Shown: piece by piece, positions 43,971-53,080 of the stretch
How the letters are laid out: each line of letters begins with the position of its first letter
Position numbering within the stretch: the first letter of the stretch is position 1
Origin: Bacteroidales bacterium
Lineage (GTDB): Bacteria; Bacteroidota; Bacteroidia; Bacteroidales; UBA932
Assembly: GCA_023227835.1 (NCBI GenBank)
Contig: JALOCI010000006.1
Location: forward strand, 1 to 64,000
Reading direction: 5' to 3'
DNA length: 64,000 nucleotides
The notes under the pieces: generated by a model
Told to the model about the DNA's origin: nothing
Seen by the model: the letters and a program-made list of their open reading frames with translations, nothing else
The model's database searches: none
Translations under genes and position numbers: made by a program

Positions 43971-45350
43971 ATGAAACAAGTTGAAATATCTTCAAAAACA
44001 AGTTTAAAAGATCAGATGCTTGAACATCAAAATGATGCCGGGTATCTTGAGTTGTTATACAGGAGCAACAGAGAGAAATTTAAAAAGGAGTTCCTTCAGG
44101 TTTATCCTGATCTGAGAAACAACCCTCTTGCAGAGTTCTGGTACGAAAGGCTGAGTGATGAGGGGATAGTGAAAAGTGATAAGAGTAAAGTGAAAAGTGA
44201 AGAGAGAATAGTGAATAGTGAGGAGAGAATAGTGAAAAGTGAAGAGAGAATAGTGAAAAGTGAAGAGAGAATAGTGAATAGTGAGGAGAGAATAGTGAAG
44301 AGTGAAGGGCTTCTTGTTGTTGTAGTAGCCTCTATAGTGGCTGCTATAATTGCGAAGCTGCCGGCAATTCTTGGTCTGGCCGAGGAGCCCTTTTATGTAA
44401 GAAATGTCGGATTTATTGTCTTTCCTGTATTGGCAGGATATTATGCCTGGAAGAACAAACTATCAAGGCTAAACATATCAATTATCAGTCTGTTTTTTAT
44501 AATGGGTGCAATTTTTATCAACCTGCTGCCTGATATTGAAAGTGATGTTACCACACTCTCCTGCGTACATATACTGTTTTTGTTATGGGCTCTGCTTGGC
44601 TTTGCATTTGTAGGCAGCATAAAGAGCCTCCAGGAGAGAAGGCTCGCCTATTTAAAATATAATGGTGATCTGGGTATTATGTCCGGACTGTTATTAATTG
44701 CCGGTGTATTATTGAGCGGAGTGACAGTTGGTCTGTTTGAGCTTTTAGGCCTGAAAATAGGGAATTTCTATTTCAATTACATTGGGATTATTGCACTATC
44801 CGCCATACCTGTAATTGCCACATATCTTATTGAGAAGAACCCTCAACTTGTAGGCCGAATCACTCCGGTTATTGCCAGAATCTTCAGCCCTCTCGTTTTG
44901 ATTATGTTACTGGTATATTTAGTGGCAATGATATATTCAGGAAAAGATCCGTACAATGACAGGGATTTTCTGATGATGTTCAATGCTTTACTTGTAGGTG
45001 TCATAGCTGTGATTTTCTTTTCGGTTGCAGGCGATACTGCTGTCTCAAAGAAAAGTCCTCAGATGTGGATATTGTTCTTATTATCAGCAGTTACTATTAT
45101 AGTAAACGGAATAGCTTTATCTGCAATAGTGTTCAGAATCTCGGAGTGGGGGATAAGTCCGAACCGTGCAGCCGTATTGGGTGCTAACCTTTTAATCCTT
45201 GCCAACCTCCTGATGGTCTCTGTTCAACTTTTTAAAGTTGCAACCGGAAAAAGGGAACCTGAAACAGTGGGCAGGGCTATCTCAGGATTTCTTCCTGCCT
45301 ACATTGTGTGGGCAGCAATAGTGACATTCGGGTTTCCTGTAATATTCTAA
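43971..45350 (+). CDS. Polytopic membrane protein with in-frame heptapeptide repeat
   Basis: This 459-residue protein has a soluble N-terminus (1-66), a tandem repeat (67-115; VKSEERI and VNSEERI units), and then about 12 membrane segments. I do not recognise a functional family with confidence; the hydrophobic part is loosely reminiscent of DUF4153-type proteins. The repeat replaces what should be a linker between the cytoplasmic head and first membrane helix and is encoded by 21-bp DNA units like those at 69-177. It lies 62 bases after the winged-helix regulator gene and ends before a terminator. Confidence 0.78.
   Translation: MKQVEISSKTSLKDQMLEHQNDAGYLELLYRSNREKFKKEFLQVYPDLRNNPLAEFWYERLSDEGIVKSDKSKVKSEERIVNSEERIVKSEERIVKSEERIVNSEERIVKSEGLLVVVVASIVAAIIAKLPAILGLAEEPFYVRNVGFIVFPVLAGYYAWKNKLSRLNISIISLFFIMGAIFINLLPDIESDVTTLSCVHILFLLWALLGFAFVGSIKSLQERRLAYLKYNGDLGIMSGLLLIAGVLLSGVTVGLFELLGLKIGNFYFNYIGIIALSAIPVIATYLIEKNPQLVGRITPVIARIFSPLVLIMLLVYLVAMIYSGKDPYNDRDFLMMFNALLVGVIAVIFFSVAGDTAVSKKSPQMWILFLLSAVTIIVNGIALSAIVFRISEWGISPNRAAVLGANLLILANLLMVSVQLFKVATGKREPETVGRAISGFLPAYIVWAAIVTFGFPVIF
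44169..44315 (+). repeat. 21-bp coding minisatellite (seven copies)
   Basis: Seven 21-bp units of the type GTGAAAAGTGAAGAGAGAAT (plus A) encode seven-residue repeats: VKSDKSK, VKSEERI, VNSEERI, VKSEERI, VKSEERI, VNSEERI, VKSEGLL. The first and last are degenerate. Because the unit is a multiple of three, copy-number changes would keep the frame. Its three heptamers match those of the non-coding repeat at 69-177 read on the minus strand. Confidence 0.9.
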
Positions 45351-45368
45351 ATAATTGACCCTTATTTC

Positions 45369-45398
45369 AAAACCACTCATCGTATGGTGAGAGGTTTT
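45369..45398 (+). terminator. Hairpin terminator after the repeat-containing membrane protein
   Basis: AAAACC-A-CTCA (45369-45379) pairs with TGAG-A-GGTTTT (45388-45398), with one A-A mismatch and an 8-base loop. It ends in four Ts, 19 bases after the stop codon. Confidence 0.7.
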
Positions 45399-45571
45399 AT
45401 CTTAACTTCGATAATAAGCTTAGGATTAATAATGTGACAAAAACATTGTCACCATATATCTCTATCAATTTTTCACGGACTATAGAGGGAGCATGGGTGT
45501 CAGTCTCAAAAATAGATTCTGAATGTATGGATGAAGATGAACGGAAAATAATCCTTCATGCGTACATCAAG
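45399..45571. other. Intergenic stretch between two hairpins
   Basis: This stretch holds a TAACTTCG sequence (45403-45410), one base from the -7 consensus, and a short inverted repeat GTGACAA/TTGTCAC (45434-45452). An open frame from GTG 45434 runs to 45634 across the hairpin at 45572-45604, which argues against it being a gene. A small RNA is conceivable but not shown. Confidence 0.4.
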
Positions 45572-45605
45572 AAGAGCCCGTCTATCCTGGTAAGACGGGC
45601 TCTTT
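45572..45605. terminator. Strong hairpin between converging genes, probable bidirectional terminator
   Basis: Perfect 12-bp arms, AAGAGCCCGTCT (45572-45583) and AGACGGGCTCTT (45593-45604), surround a 9-base loop. The T-runs on both sides are short. Position suggests it ends the minus-strand susCD/thioredoxin operon at 45660, and perhaps any plus-strand transcript. Confidence 0.65.
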
Positions 45606-45659
45606 GTCATATATGCATTAACTTCAGAACCTGATTTTTGCCAATGTTATTAAGAAAAA

Positions 45660-46919
45660 CTAACGTGCCTTCTCGTTATTTATGAAAGAGGTCATTTTCA
45701 GTAGTTTTTCCATCTTTTCTTTATCGGCTATTTCCTGTTTCGGTTTAAATTGTTTTATAAGATTAAGCTCTATTTTAGCCTGATTCAACTCAGATGGCCT
45801 GTCGCCAATTCTCTCCAGAAGAGTGATTTTATCTTCCCAATATGATGTGTATACATACATACTGAATGAATCATCAGCCGCATAACATTTTTCCAGCCAC
45901 TCTACAGCATGGGATAGAACAGCCTTGTCATGGCTGTTACTCATAATTACTGGTTTGTACCATTGCTTGAATCTCCTAGAATCAAGGTTATTGTAAAAGC
46001 CTGTTTTTATAAGTGAATCTATCTTATAAGCATATTCTTCCCACTTGTTGGTATATTCGAGTACTTTGATCCTGGTATTCTCAACAACCTCAGCTCTGGA
46101 CTCGAAATTCCGTTCTTCCATGAGATTGATTAATTTATTGAATAATATCTCATCAAAAGGGTTCCCTTCTTTAACCTGCCATAAAAGCGAATCTGCAAAT
46201 TGTGTATATTTTTCATTAATCACCCCTGTGACACGTTCTTTAGAAAACTTCTTGTCAAAAATATCACGATTGTTGATGATATAAGTGATTACAGATGAAA
46301 AAGGGTCTCTTACTTTGGATGCAATCATCTCAAAATTTTCATTGTCTAAATACTGCTCTTTAGGTATGATCGACAAGTATTGTTGTGTTACAGCCCTTAC
46401 ACGGGAATCAGATGTGGCCTTCAGGACATTTAAATACTCCTTTACAATTTCCGGCTTGTTCTTATTTTTATTATATCTCTCATCTAAACCGGCATTAAAG
46501 GTTCCACCCTTTAGTGCTGTCTGTGCGTTTTCAAGCAATTTATCTCCGGACATGAATCCAAGAGCTCTATGGATTATATTGCCTTTTGAATCTACCCAGA
46601 GAAGAGTCGGATATGCACCTACATGAAACTGCTTCTGTAAAAGAATACCGTCACCTTTTTCCATGTCCATTTTACAATTTATAAAGTGATTATTGAAGAA
46701 GTTACCTATATCTGATAAAGTGAATACCTCTCCGGACAATCTTTTACACGGACCGCACCAAGAAGTGTAGCAATCGATGAAAATTATTTTTTTTTCTTTT
46801 TTTGCTTTTAGAACAATGTCAGACCAGGAACCATTTTCAAATTTTATCCCTTCTTTATTATCAGCTATGGAAAGAATCGGGAAGCAGACCAATAATATAC
46901 TTATTAATATTTTTTTCAT
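45660..46919 (-). CDS. Periplasmic thioredoxin-fold protein
   Basis: This 419-residue protein has a signal peptide (about 1-19), then a thioredoxin domain with SWCGPCKRLSGE (CxxC at residues 55 and 58), a cis-proline region VGAYPTLLWVDSKG, and a long helical C-terminal region (about 170-419) without recognised motif. It should reduce or monitor disulfides in envelope proteins. It is the last gene of the minus-strand susC-susD-thioredoxin-thioredoxin series, 68 bases after the TlpA-like gene. Confidence 0.87.
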   Translation of the reverse strand: MKKILISILLVCFPILSIADNKEGIKFENGSWSDIVLKAKKEKKIIFIDCYTSWCGPCKRLSGEVFTLSDIGNFFNNHFINCKMDMEKGDGILLQKQFHVGAYPTLLWVDSKGNIIHRALGFMSGDKLLENAQTALKGGTFNAGLDERYNKNKNKPEIVKEYLNVLKATSDSRVRAVTQQYLSIIPKEQYLDNENFEMIASKVRDPFSSVITYIINNRDIFDKKFSKERVTGVINEKYTQFADSLLWQVKEGNPFDEILFNKLINLMEERNFESRAEVVENTRIKVLEYTNKWEEYAYKIDSLIKTGFYNNLDSRRFKQWYKPVIMSNSHDKAVLSHAVEWLEKCYAADDSFSMYVYTSYWEDKITLLERIGDRPSELNQAKIELNLIKQFKPKQEIADKEKMEKLLKMTSFINNEKAR

Positions 46920-46987
46920 TTTATTTTTGGATTATTAAATAAAGACCGGAATATTTGATCAATATGCCAGAACTCTATTCAGGGCGG

Positions 46988-48109
46988 CTATTTAAAAATT
47001 ACAGATAACTTTTCCTCTAACTCTTTTCCTTTAAGGTTTTTGGCAATTATGATTCCTTCAGGATTTACAAGGACGTTTTGGGGGATAGCATTAATCCCAT
47101 ACAACACTGCCGCCTTATTTGGTATTTTTAAGTCAGATACTTGTATCCATGGAAGTTTATCTGTCTGATAGGCTTTTACCCACCAATCTTTCATTGCAGC
47201 AGCATCAAGAGAAATTCCCAAAACCTCAAGACCCTTGGGATGGTAAATTGAATAAGCCTGTATGAGGTTCTTGTTTTCTCTTCTGCATGGGCCGCACCAT
47301 GATGCCCAAAAATCCACTAACACATATTTACCTCTGAAATCTGATAATTTCACAGGATTCCCATTTGCATCAGGCTGGATGAAATCCGGAGCCATCTTAC
47401 CAATGGATGTAGCTAAAATGTTCTCCATTTGGGTGCTGAATTCTTTACCTGACGGTGTCTCTTTAATGTTTTCAGATAAAGATGTGAAAAGGGGTGCAAC
47501 AATGTTATATTCAGGGAAGTACCCTCCGTATTTCTTTAGTGCGACCAAACTCAGGAAGCTGTCGGGATGTTTTTTTATATAATCCAGATATATAATGTCC
47601 TGTTCTTTTTTAATCTCCTCGTCTTTTCTGTCAAATTCGGCATTAATCACAGGGTCTGCTTTTTTTTCTTCACTCAGGGCATTGAATTCTGCTTTTAGTG
47701 CATCCTTTTTTTGCTGAGATGATTGAAGCGCAGATTGAAGCTCCTTCATGTCTGAATTTATTTTTGATCCTGTAATTTCTGCCTGTGATATACGGTTGCT
47801 TTTGCTTGTAATATAAGTTGTTCCAGGTTCAAGATAAAATGTGAGTTTATCTATTCTGAAATTTTTAGAACCGCTATAGTCTACAATCAGTTGAACCTCT
47901 ATAGGTTCTGCGACTTCACCTTTAAATTCAAATTGTCCGTTGGTAGCATTGGCTTTCAGGGAGATGTCGGTATTTAACGTTTGTCCTGAAAGCGTAAGTG
48001 TTTGAGGTGTTCCGCTTGTCACAAAACTGCCTTTTATAAGAAATTCACCTTTTTGTGCGTATAAGGCAAAAGGAATAAACAATATAATTGATAATAGTAT
48101 TTTTCTCAT
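46988..48109 (-). CDS. TlpA-like thioredoxin protein with DUF4369 domain
   Basis: This 373-residue protein has a signal peptide (ending ALYAQ), a DUF4369 beta domain (FLIKGSFVTSGTPQTLTLSG), a lysine/glutamate-rich coiled-coil middle (about 115-165), and a C-terminal TlpA/ResA thioredoxin domain with FWASWCGPCRREN and the cis-proline INAIPQNVLVNP. It is a periplasmic thiol-disulfide oxidoreductase. It lies 22 bases downstream of the susD-like gene and so belongs to the same operon, where it could keep the receptor substrate or the transport proteins in a reduced state. Confidence 0.9.
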   Translation of the reverse strand: MRKILLSIILFIPFALYAQKGEFLIKGSFVTSGTPQTLTLSGQTLNTDISLKANATNGQFEFKGEVAEPIEVQLIVDYSGSKNFRIDKLTFYLEPGTTYITSKSNRISQAEITGSKINSDMKELQSALQSSQQKKDALKAEFNALSEEKKADPVINAEFDRKDEEIKKEQDIIYLDYIKKHPDSFLSLVALKKYGGYFPEYNIVAPLFTSLSENIKETPSGKEFSTQMENILATSIGKMAPDFIQPDANGNPVKLSDFRGKYVLVDFWASWCGPCRRENKNLIQAYSIYHPKGLEVLGISLDAAAMKDWWVKAYQTDKLPWIQVSDLKIPNKAAVLYGINAIPQNVLVNPEGIIIAKNLKGKELEEKLSVIFK

Positions 48110-48131
48110 TTTAATTTTTTATATAAGATAT

Positions 48132-49514
48132 CTATTCTGGATTTTGTTCCCAATCGGGATTAAAATATAATACCTGTATTGGAATTTGTAATATATATTT
48201 ATTACTACCCGGGGTAAGACTGGCAACCACATTTCCCAAACCATCATATCTCCTGATTTCTGGCATACGCCCTTCGGCATTCAGACGCCTCATATCAAAC
48301 CATCTCAAGCCACAGAAGGAGAGTTCGTATGTCCTTTCACTCAGAACTTTTTGTAGTACTTCTTCTTGATTGTCCGAGACAAATTTAGTGTAGTCCGCTG
48401 CTTTAAATCGGCATTTACGGATTATATCCAGATGGTTTATAGCCTCAGGCAGATGATTTGCCCTTGCCTCTGCCTCTGCAATTATCAGATGCATCTCTGC
48501 AACAGAAAGTCCCCAGTTAGGGTAGGCGTATCCTGAAGGTACACCCGCATGGACAAAATTAACCTTTCCTCTTGTCGGGAAACTGTAATCTCCAAGATTA
48601 TTGTAGAAAAATGTCAGACGGAGATCCTTCTTATTAAATGTTTTTAGAAACTCCACAGTCGGTAAATCTTTGCCAAGATAAGAGATGCCGCCAAGTCTTG
48701 CGTATATGGCATCAGATCTTTTCATAAGATGAGGAATCCCTTTGGCGTCAGTTATGGTTGTGTAGTCCAGGATTTTATCCGGGCCATTGTTAAGCGCTAA
48801 TTGAGCATTCTCTGCAGCTTTAGAAAAATTACCCATGTACAAATATGTCCTTGCAAGAACCGCATATCCTGCAGCTAAACTGCCGCGGAAACGGTTTTGA
48901 CTGTTATCTTCAGGCAAATCCGGGATAGCTTCATTTATATCTGCTATAATATGGTCATAAATTTCCTGAACAGTACTTCTTCCCGGAACTGGGTCTGTTA
49001 CATCTATTGAGGTCACGAATGGAACGGCAAGATCTGTGGAAGCCGTTTCCGAATCATATTGTTTGCCATATAGATTGACTAATCCCAGATATTCATAAGC
49101 CCTTCCCAATAATCCCTCGGCTCTCAGACTTAATTTTTCCTGATCGGTTCCGTCTTTAGCAGAGAGGACATTGGCAATAACAGCATTAAATAAATAAATT
49201 GAACTATAGTAATTACTCCATAATATTGCACTGCCGGGTACAGTCTCTGAAAACTGAGATTGCCAGGTATATATCATGTCGTTAGATGAAGTCAGAGTGG
49301 TAGGAATGGTTGGTTTATCAGTAAAATCTGAAAGATAATTTAACTGCATAGGCGTTGATGTTTCAACATCTCCGTTATTCAACCAGGAGTCATAGTCCTT
49401 TACTGTTTCTAACAGGCGTTTACCCTTTGGAGCAACATCCAGATACTGATCACAAGAGCATAGTACAAGTATCGGTATTACATAAATTAAAAGTGTTCTG
49501 TATGTTTTTTTCAT
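48132..49514 (-). CDS. SusD/RagB-family outer-membrane lipoprotein
   Basis: This 460-residue protein has a lipobox (LVLCSC) followed by DQYLDVAPKG, the usual mature start of SusD proteins. Inside are the TPR-like helices (GSLAAGYAVLARTYLYMGNF) and the C-terminal SusD motif (YPNWGLSVAEMHLIIAEAEA, LSERTYELSFCGLRWFDMRR). SusD proteins form the lid on a SusC porin and capture substrate at the cell surface. The gene starts 22 bases after the end of the broken susC frame, so the pair is intact in order even though susC is interrupted. Confidence 0.92.
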   Translation of the reverse strand: MKKTYRTLLIYVIPILVLCSCDQYLDVAPKGKRLLETVKDYDSWLNNGDVETSTPMQLNYLSDFTDKPTIPTTLTSSNDMIYTWQSQFSETVPGSAILWSNYYSSIYLFNAVIANVLSAKDGTDQEKLSLRAEGLLGRAYEYLGLVNLYGKQYDSETASTDLAVPFVTSIDVTDPVPGRSTVQEIYDHIIADINEAIPDLPEDNSQNRFRGSLAAGYAVLARTYLYMGNFSKAAENAQLALNNGPDKILDYTTITDAKGIPHLMKRSDAIYARLGGISYLGKDLPTVEFLKTFNKKDLRLTFFYNNLGDYSFPTRGKVNFVHAGVPSGYAYPNWGLSVAEMHLIIAEAEARANHLPEAINHLDIIRKCRFKAADYTKFVSDNQEEVLQKVLSERTYELSFCGLRWFDMRRLNAEGRMPEIRRYDGLGNVVASLTPGSNKYILQIPIQVLYFNPDWEQNPE

Positions 49515-49536
49515 TTTTATTACTCTTTAATAATGA

Positions 49537-50040
49537 TCAGAAACTTAAATTAATATTGAATGTATAGGTTGGTGTCAGATATTTCTTTGCGTAATTTCGT
49601 GTAGCCGCACTATAATGATATCTGTTAAAACCTATTGAATAAACATTTGAAGCTTGTATCCTTATCTCCAGATTTGACAATACGGATTCTTTCAGCCACT
49701 TATGATTTCTGAAACTATATGATGCCGTAAGATCTCCTATTGTCAAATATGCTCCGTTAGCGACAAACCTGTCGCAAGCTTCAAGATAACTGTAATAATT
49801 CTTATATTTTATTGATTGCAGGATTCCGGGTTTTGTCTCATCTCCGGCCTGTTTCCAATAATTTCCGGCCCCTTCAAGCGGTCTTGTTGCAGATGGATCA
49901 GGAACAGGTATTTTTACTTTAAAACCACCATAATAGTTAATCATCGCATAAAAGTAAAAATCACCAACATCTAACCTGTTGCTTAATCCAAAGTTATATG
50001 CAGGTATTTTAGTGCCTTTATAATCTACATCATTTATACC
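49537..50040 (-). pseudogene. C-terminal remainder of the interrupted susC gene
   Basis: Reading on in the same frame past the TAG at 50041-50043 gives about 167 further residues. These continue the beta-barrel without a gap: GINDVDYKGTKIPAYNFGLS, then NYYGGFKVK, NLEIRIQASNVYSI, and a final phenylalanine (FNINLSF) as expected for an outer-membrane barrel end. The frame runs to a natural stop just before susD. It has no start codon of its own until an internal ATG at 49944, so it is not an independent gene. Confidence 0.8.
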
Positions 50041-53000
50041 CTAGTTGTCTTCGTCAAAATGTTTGGTGGTCCCGTCTTTTCCATAAATAAGAGTCCTTCC
50101 GTCAGTATCAACGCCGGCATATCTGTATGTGAAAATTGCTCCGATAGGATATTTTTGAAGATAGTCGGCACGATCACCTACGGAATAGAGATAGGACTTA
50201 TTACTAGCAGCATTTGGCGTTATATTGGTGTTATAAACCTGAAGAATCTTACTTCTGTTGTATGAGAATATAAAGCCGGTATTCCAGTTCATTCTCTTGT
50301 TAGATATCCAGTCAGCATGTAAATTGAACTCCACTCCGGTATTCAGGATAGTACTCTTGTTTATCATCGCTGAAGAGACTCCTTTGGTAGGATCGATCTC
50401 ATTATTTGCCAAAACATCGGAGCTCTTTTTAATATAATAATCTATATTTCCGGATATGTTTTTTAAAACGCTGAAATCTAGTCCTATATTTGTGTTATAT
50501 GTCTTTTCCCAACGCAGCTTTGAATTTGCAGGAGATAAAAGGTCAAGCGTGGTCAATGTACCGTCTAATGCATTCAGCGCATCGGAAGCAATAATCTGAG
50601 GCAAGGCATTTTTTGCAACATTACCGTTGAATCCAAGTGCGGCACGCAGTTTGAGCGATTTCAGCCATTCAAGACTACTGATAAATTCCTCTTTTTTGAT
50701 ATTCCATCCGGCACCGAGAGACCATAATGGTTTGTATTTATATTTAGAGTTGGTTCCAAAAAGATTTGACTGATCCATACGAATACTTCCGGTAAGGGTG
50801 TATTTGTTCTTATATATATATGCAAGGTTGGAATAAGCAGAGATGTACCTGTTGTCTGAATAAGTCTGGGCAAAAAGAGATGTGTATGAAAGACTTGGGT
50901 TTAGCGAGGCGTATGTTGCTGAAAAAGGCTTTGATAGTGTAACATAATCAACGGGTTGCTGTAATAATGTCTGATCACTATAACCGAAATATGCCGAAGA
51001 GCTAGATTGATTTATGACATTTCTTATCTCACCACCAAAAATTATATTTAAAGAGTGATTTTCCGAGATTTTCTTTTCATAATCTAATTGAGCCCTGACT
51101 GTATAACTATTTGTTTCGGATTTCTGCTGTTTCATAATGTCCCCTTTGGGAACGTAGAATATAAGTCCGCTGGTTCCGTTTTTTGTGTAACGATTAACCA
51201 ATTGACTTGCTTCAGAAGATTTAGCACCTGCCAGATGTTTTGTGCCACTGCGTGAAATCTCATATACCCCGCCAAAAGTAAAATTAAATCCATTTCCAAT
51301 TTTATATCTGAATCTTGCACTGATTCTGTTATTTATTGAATTAGACCGGTCACTTATCTCATTAAGATTGGTTAACGGGTAATACAGATTGTCCAATAAA
51401 CCCAAACTCATTATTGCTGCATTATAATACGGATTTACATAAGATCCGTTATATACAGCCATCGGATTACCATCTTCATCCTGGAAACGTTCATACGGGT
51501 ACAATGTTGTTATATTTGGTACAGGTGCAGATTTCGTCTCTCCCTCGTTAAAATCATTACTCAACTCCATTGACAATAGTTTGGTTAAGTTTATATTGGC
51601 GCGGGCAGATAATTTAAAATTCTTACTGCCATTATTGACCTGTGTTTTTTTTGTATCAGAGAAATTTGCAGTAATATAGTATAGCATATTATCGTCACCC
51701 CCCGAAAAATCCATATTATATGTCTGGGTCGATGCTGTCCGGAGGAATAATTTACTGTAATCATCCGTATTATTATATGATTTAAGAGTCTGAATCTGAA
51801 TGGCAGCTTCTTCTTCGCTTATCACTCCGGCTATCTTTTGCGCATAAATATTAACTGGTGTCGGGTAGTTAAAAAGAGCTCCTACGCTTGAATTTCCCAT
51901 ATATGACCATGTATAGCTTGGTAAATTTGCATTTGTCTCAAGAAGATAGTCAACAGTTGTTGATGATGCATCTTTTGCCCATCGGTAATTGCTGTAATTC
52001 TCTTTTGGCGTGATGCTTGTGGTTGCTCTGAAATTTATACGAACCTTTCCGGATATAGCTTTTTTCCTCTCAATAACTATTACTCCGTTTGAAGCTCTTA
52101 CACCATAAATTGTCGCTGCCGCAGCATCTTTGAGAACAGTTACAGATTCGATCTCATTGGGATTTATATTTTCAAGAGATAGTTCTGTGGGGTATCCATC
52201 TACAACAATAAGCGGACTTTTACTTCCATTGATAGTTGAGATCCCACGTATCTGAAAAAGACTATTCCCTTCAAATTCCACATCGTTATTAATAAGCAGG
52301 CCCGGAAGCTTATTCTGAAGGCCTGCGAGAAAGTCTGTAGTGTTTACCCTGCTTTCAAACTCCCTGGATTTAATAGTGGAAAGGCTACCGGTACTCTGTT
52401 CAGGTCGGATTTTCTGATATCCTGTACTGACAAATTCTAACTCGTTCAACTCTGCAGCCTCCTCCTGCAATGATACATTGAGTTCGGTTTTTCCGGCGAC
52501 AGGAATCTCCCTTGTTTTAAATCCAATGATGCGGAAGATAAGAACCGACTTTTCTGTGACCTCTATTGAGTATTCTCCTTTTTCGTCTGTAGTGGTACCT
52601 TTTTTAGTCCCTTTTATCATTACCGCAATCCCGTTTAAGGGTATATTGCCTTGATCGGTAACCCGTCCTTTAATAAGATACTTTACAGGGTTCCCTGAAT
52701 AACCCGGCTTTTGCATGATAACGATAGTCTTGCCTGTTATCTTGTATGTAACAGGTTGTCCCGCAAAACATATCTCCAAAGCTTCAGTCAAAGGGACATT
52801 TTTAAGATTCACTGTAACTTTCTTTGCTGAATTTATGTAATCATCTTTGTAAAAAAAATTGTATCCTGTCTGCTGGTTAATCTGTGTACAGACTATAACC
52901 AAGGATGCGTCTTTGGTGTTCAGAGTAACTGTTTGAGCATAGGTTTTAGCACTAATCAAAAAGAATGAAAGAAGTAATAAGACAGAGGATATCCTGATAG

Positions 53001-53067
53001 ATTTCAGAGTTTTACTGAAACAACATCCCGTGTCATAAAAGATGAAGTTTTGATGTTTAAATTTCAT
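50041..53067 (-). CDS. SusC/RagA TonB-dependent receptor with STN domain, truncated by TAG
   Basis: The first 1008 residues of a SusC-type receptor are present: a long signal region (cleavage after KTYAQ), an STN domain (about 48-115), a carboxypeptidase-regulatory-like domain (about 130-205), a plug (FQIRGIST, PLIVVDGYP, VTVLKDAAAATIYGVRASNG) and most of the barrel. The STN domain is the part that signals to FecR-type anti-sigma factors in the periplasm. An in-frame TAG after FDEDN removes about the last 167 residues, which contain the final barrel strands, so this form is unlikely to insert properly. Full length would be about 1176 residues. Confidence 0.88.
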   Translation of the reverse strand: MKFKHQNFIFYDTGCCFSKTLKSIRISSVLLLLSFFLISAKTYAQTVTLNTKDASLVIVCTQINQQTGYNFFYKDDYINSAKKVTVNLKNVPLTEALEICFAGQPVTYKITGKTIVIMQKPGYSGNPVKYLIKGRVTDQGNIPLNGIAVMIKGTKKGTTTDEKGEYSIEVTEKSVLIFRIIGFKTREIPVAGKTELNVSLQEEAAELNELEFVSTGYQKIRPEQSTGSLSTIKSREFESRVNTTDFLAGLQNKLPGLLINNDVEFEGNSLFQIRGISTINGSKSPLIVVDGYPTELSLENINPNEIESVTVLKDAAAATIYGVRASNGVIVIERKKAISGKVRINFRATTSITPKENYSNYRWAKDASSTTVDYLLETNANLPSYTWSYMGNSSVGALFNYPTPVNIYAQKIAGVISEEEAAIQIQTLKSYNNTDDYSKLFLRTASTQTYNMDFSGGDDNMLYYITANFSDTKKTQVNNGSKNFKLSARANINLTKLLSMELSNDFNEGETKSAPVPNITTLYPYERFQDEDGNPMAVYNGSYVNPYYNAAIMSLGLLDNLYYPLTNLNEISDRSNSINNRISARFRYKIGNGFNFTFGGVYEISRSGTKHLAGAKSSEASQLVNRYTKNGTSGLIFYVPKGDIMKQQKSETNSYTVRAQLDYEKKISENHSLNIIFGGEIRNVINQSSSSAYFGYSDQTLLQQPVDYVTLSKPFSATYASLNPSLSYTSLFAQTYSDNRYISAYSNLAYIYKNKYTLTGSIRMDQSNLFGTNSKYKYKPLWSLGAGWNIKKEEFISSLEWLKSLKLRAALGFNGNVAKNALPQIIASDALNALDGTLTTLDLLSPANSKLRWEKTYNTNIGLDFSVLKNISGNIDYYIKKSSDVLANNEIDPTKGVSSAMINKSTILNTGVEFNLHADWISNKRMNWNTGFIFSYNRSKILQVYNTNITPNAASNKSYLYSVGDRADYLQKYPIGAIFTYRYAGVDTDGRTLIYGKDGTTKHFDEDN

Positions 53068-53074
53068 ACCTTTG
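53067..53074 (+). promoter_or_regulatory. Candidate -7 element for an antisense RNA against susC
   Basis: TACCTTTG on the plus strand fits TAnnTTTG exactly and overlaps the first base of the susC start codon region. A TTTG lies at 53049-53052, 14 bases upstream, which is closer than usual. Transcription would begin near 53081 and run away from susC. Confidence 0.4.
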
Positions 53075-53080
53075 TGTTGT

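Noticed and set aside
45434..45634. 66-residue open frame starting with GTG
   Set aside because: It runs through a strong terminator-like hairpin, has no supported promoter and no recognisable domain.
49945..50043. Frameshift as the cause of the susC interruption
   Set aside because: The frame before and after TAG is identical and homology-like sequence continues at once, so a single stop codon explains it.
50041..50043. Recoding of TAG (pyrrolysine or suppressor)
   Set aside because: TAG is used as a normal stop elsewhere in the window, for example at the end of the ctlX-like gene (60959-60961), and no recoding genes are visible.
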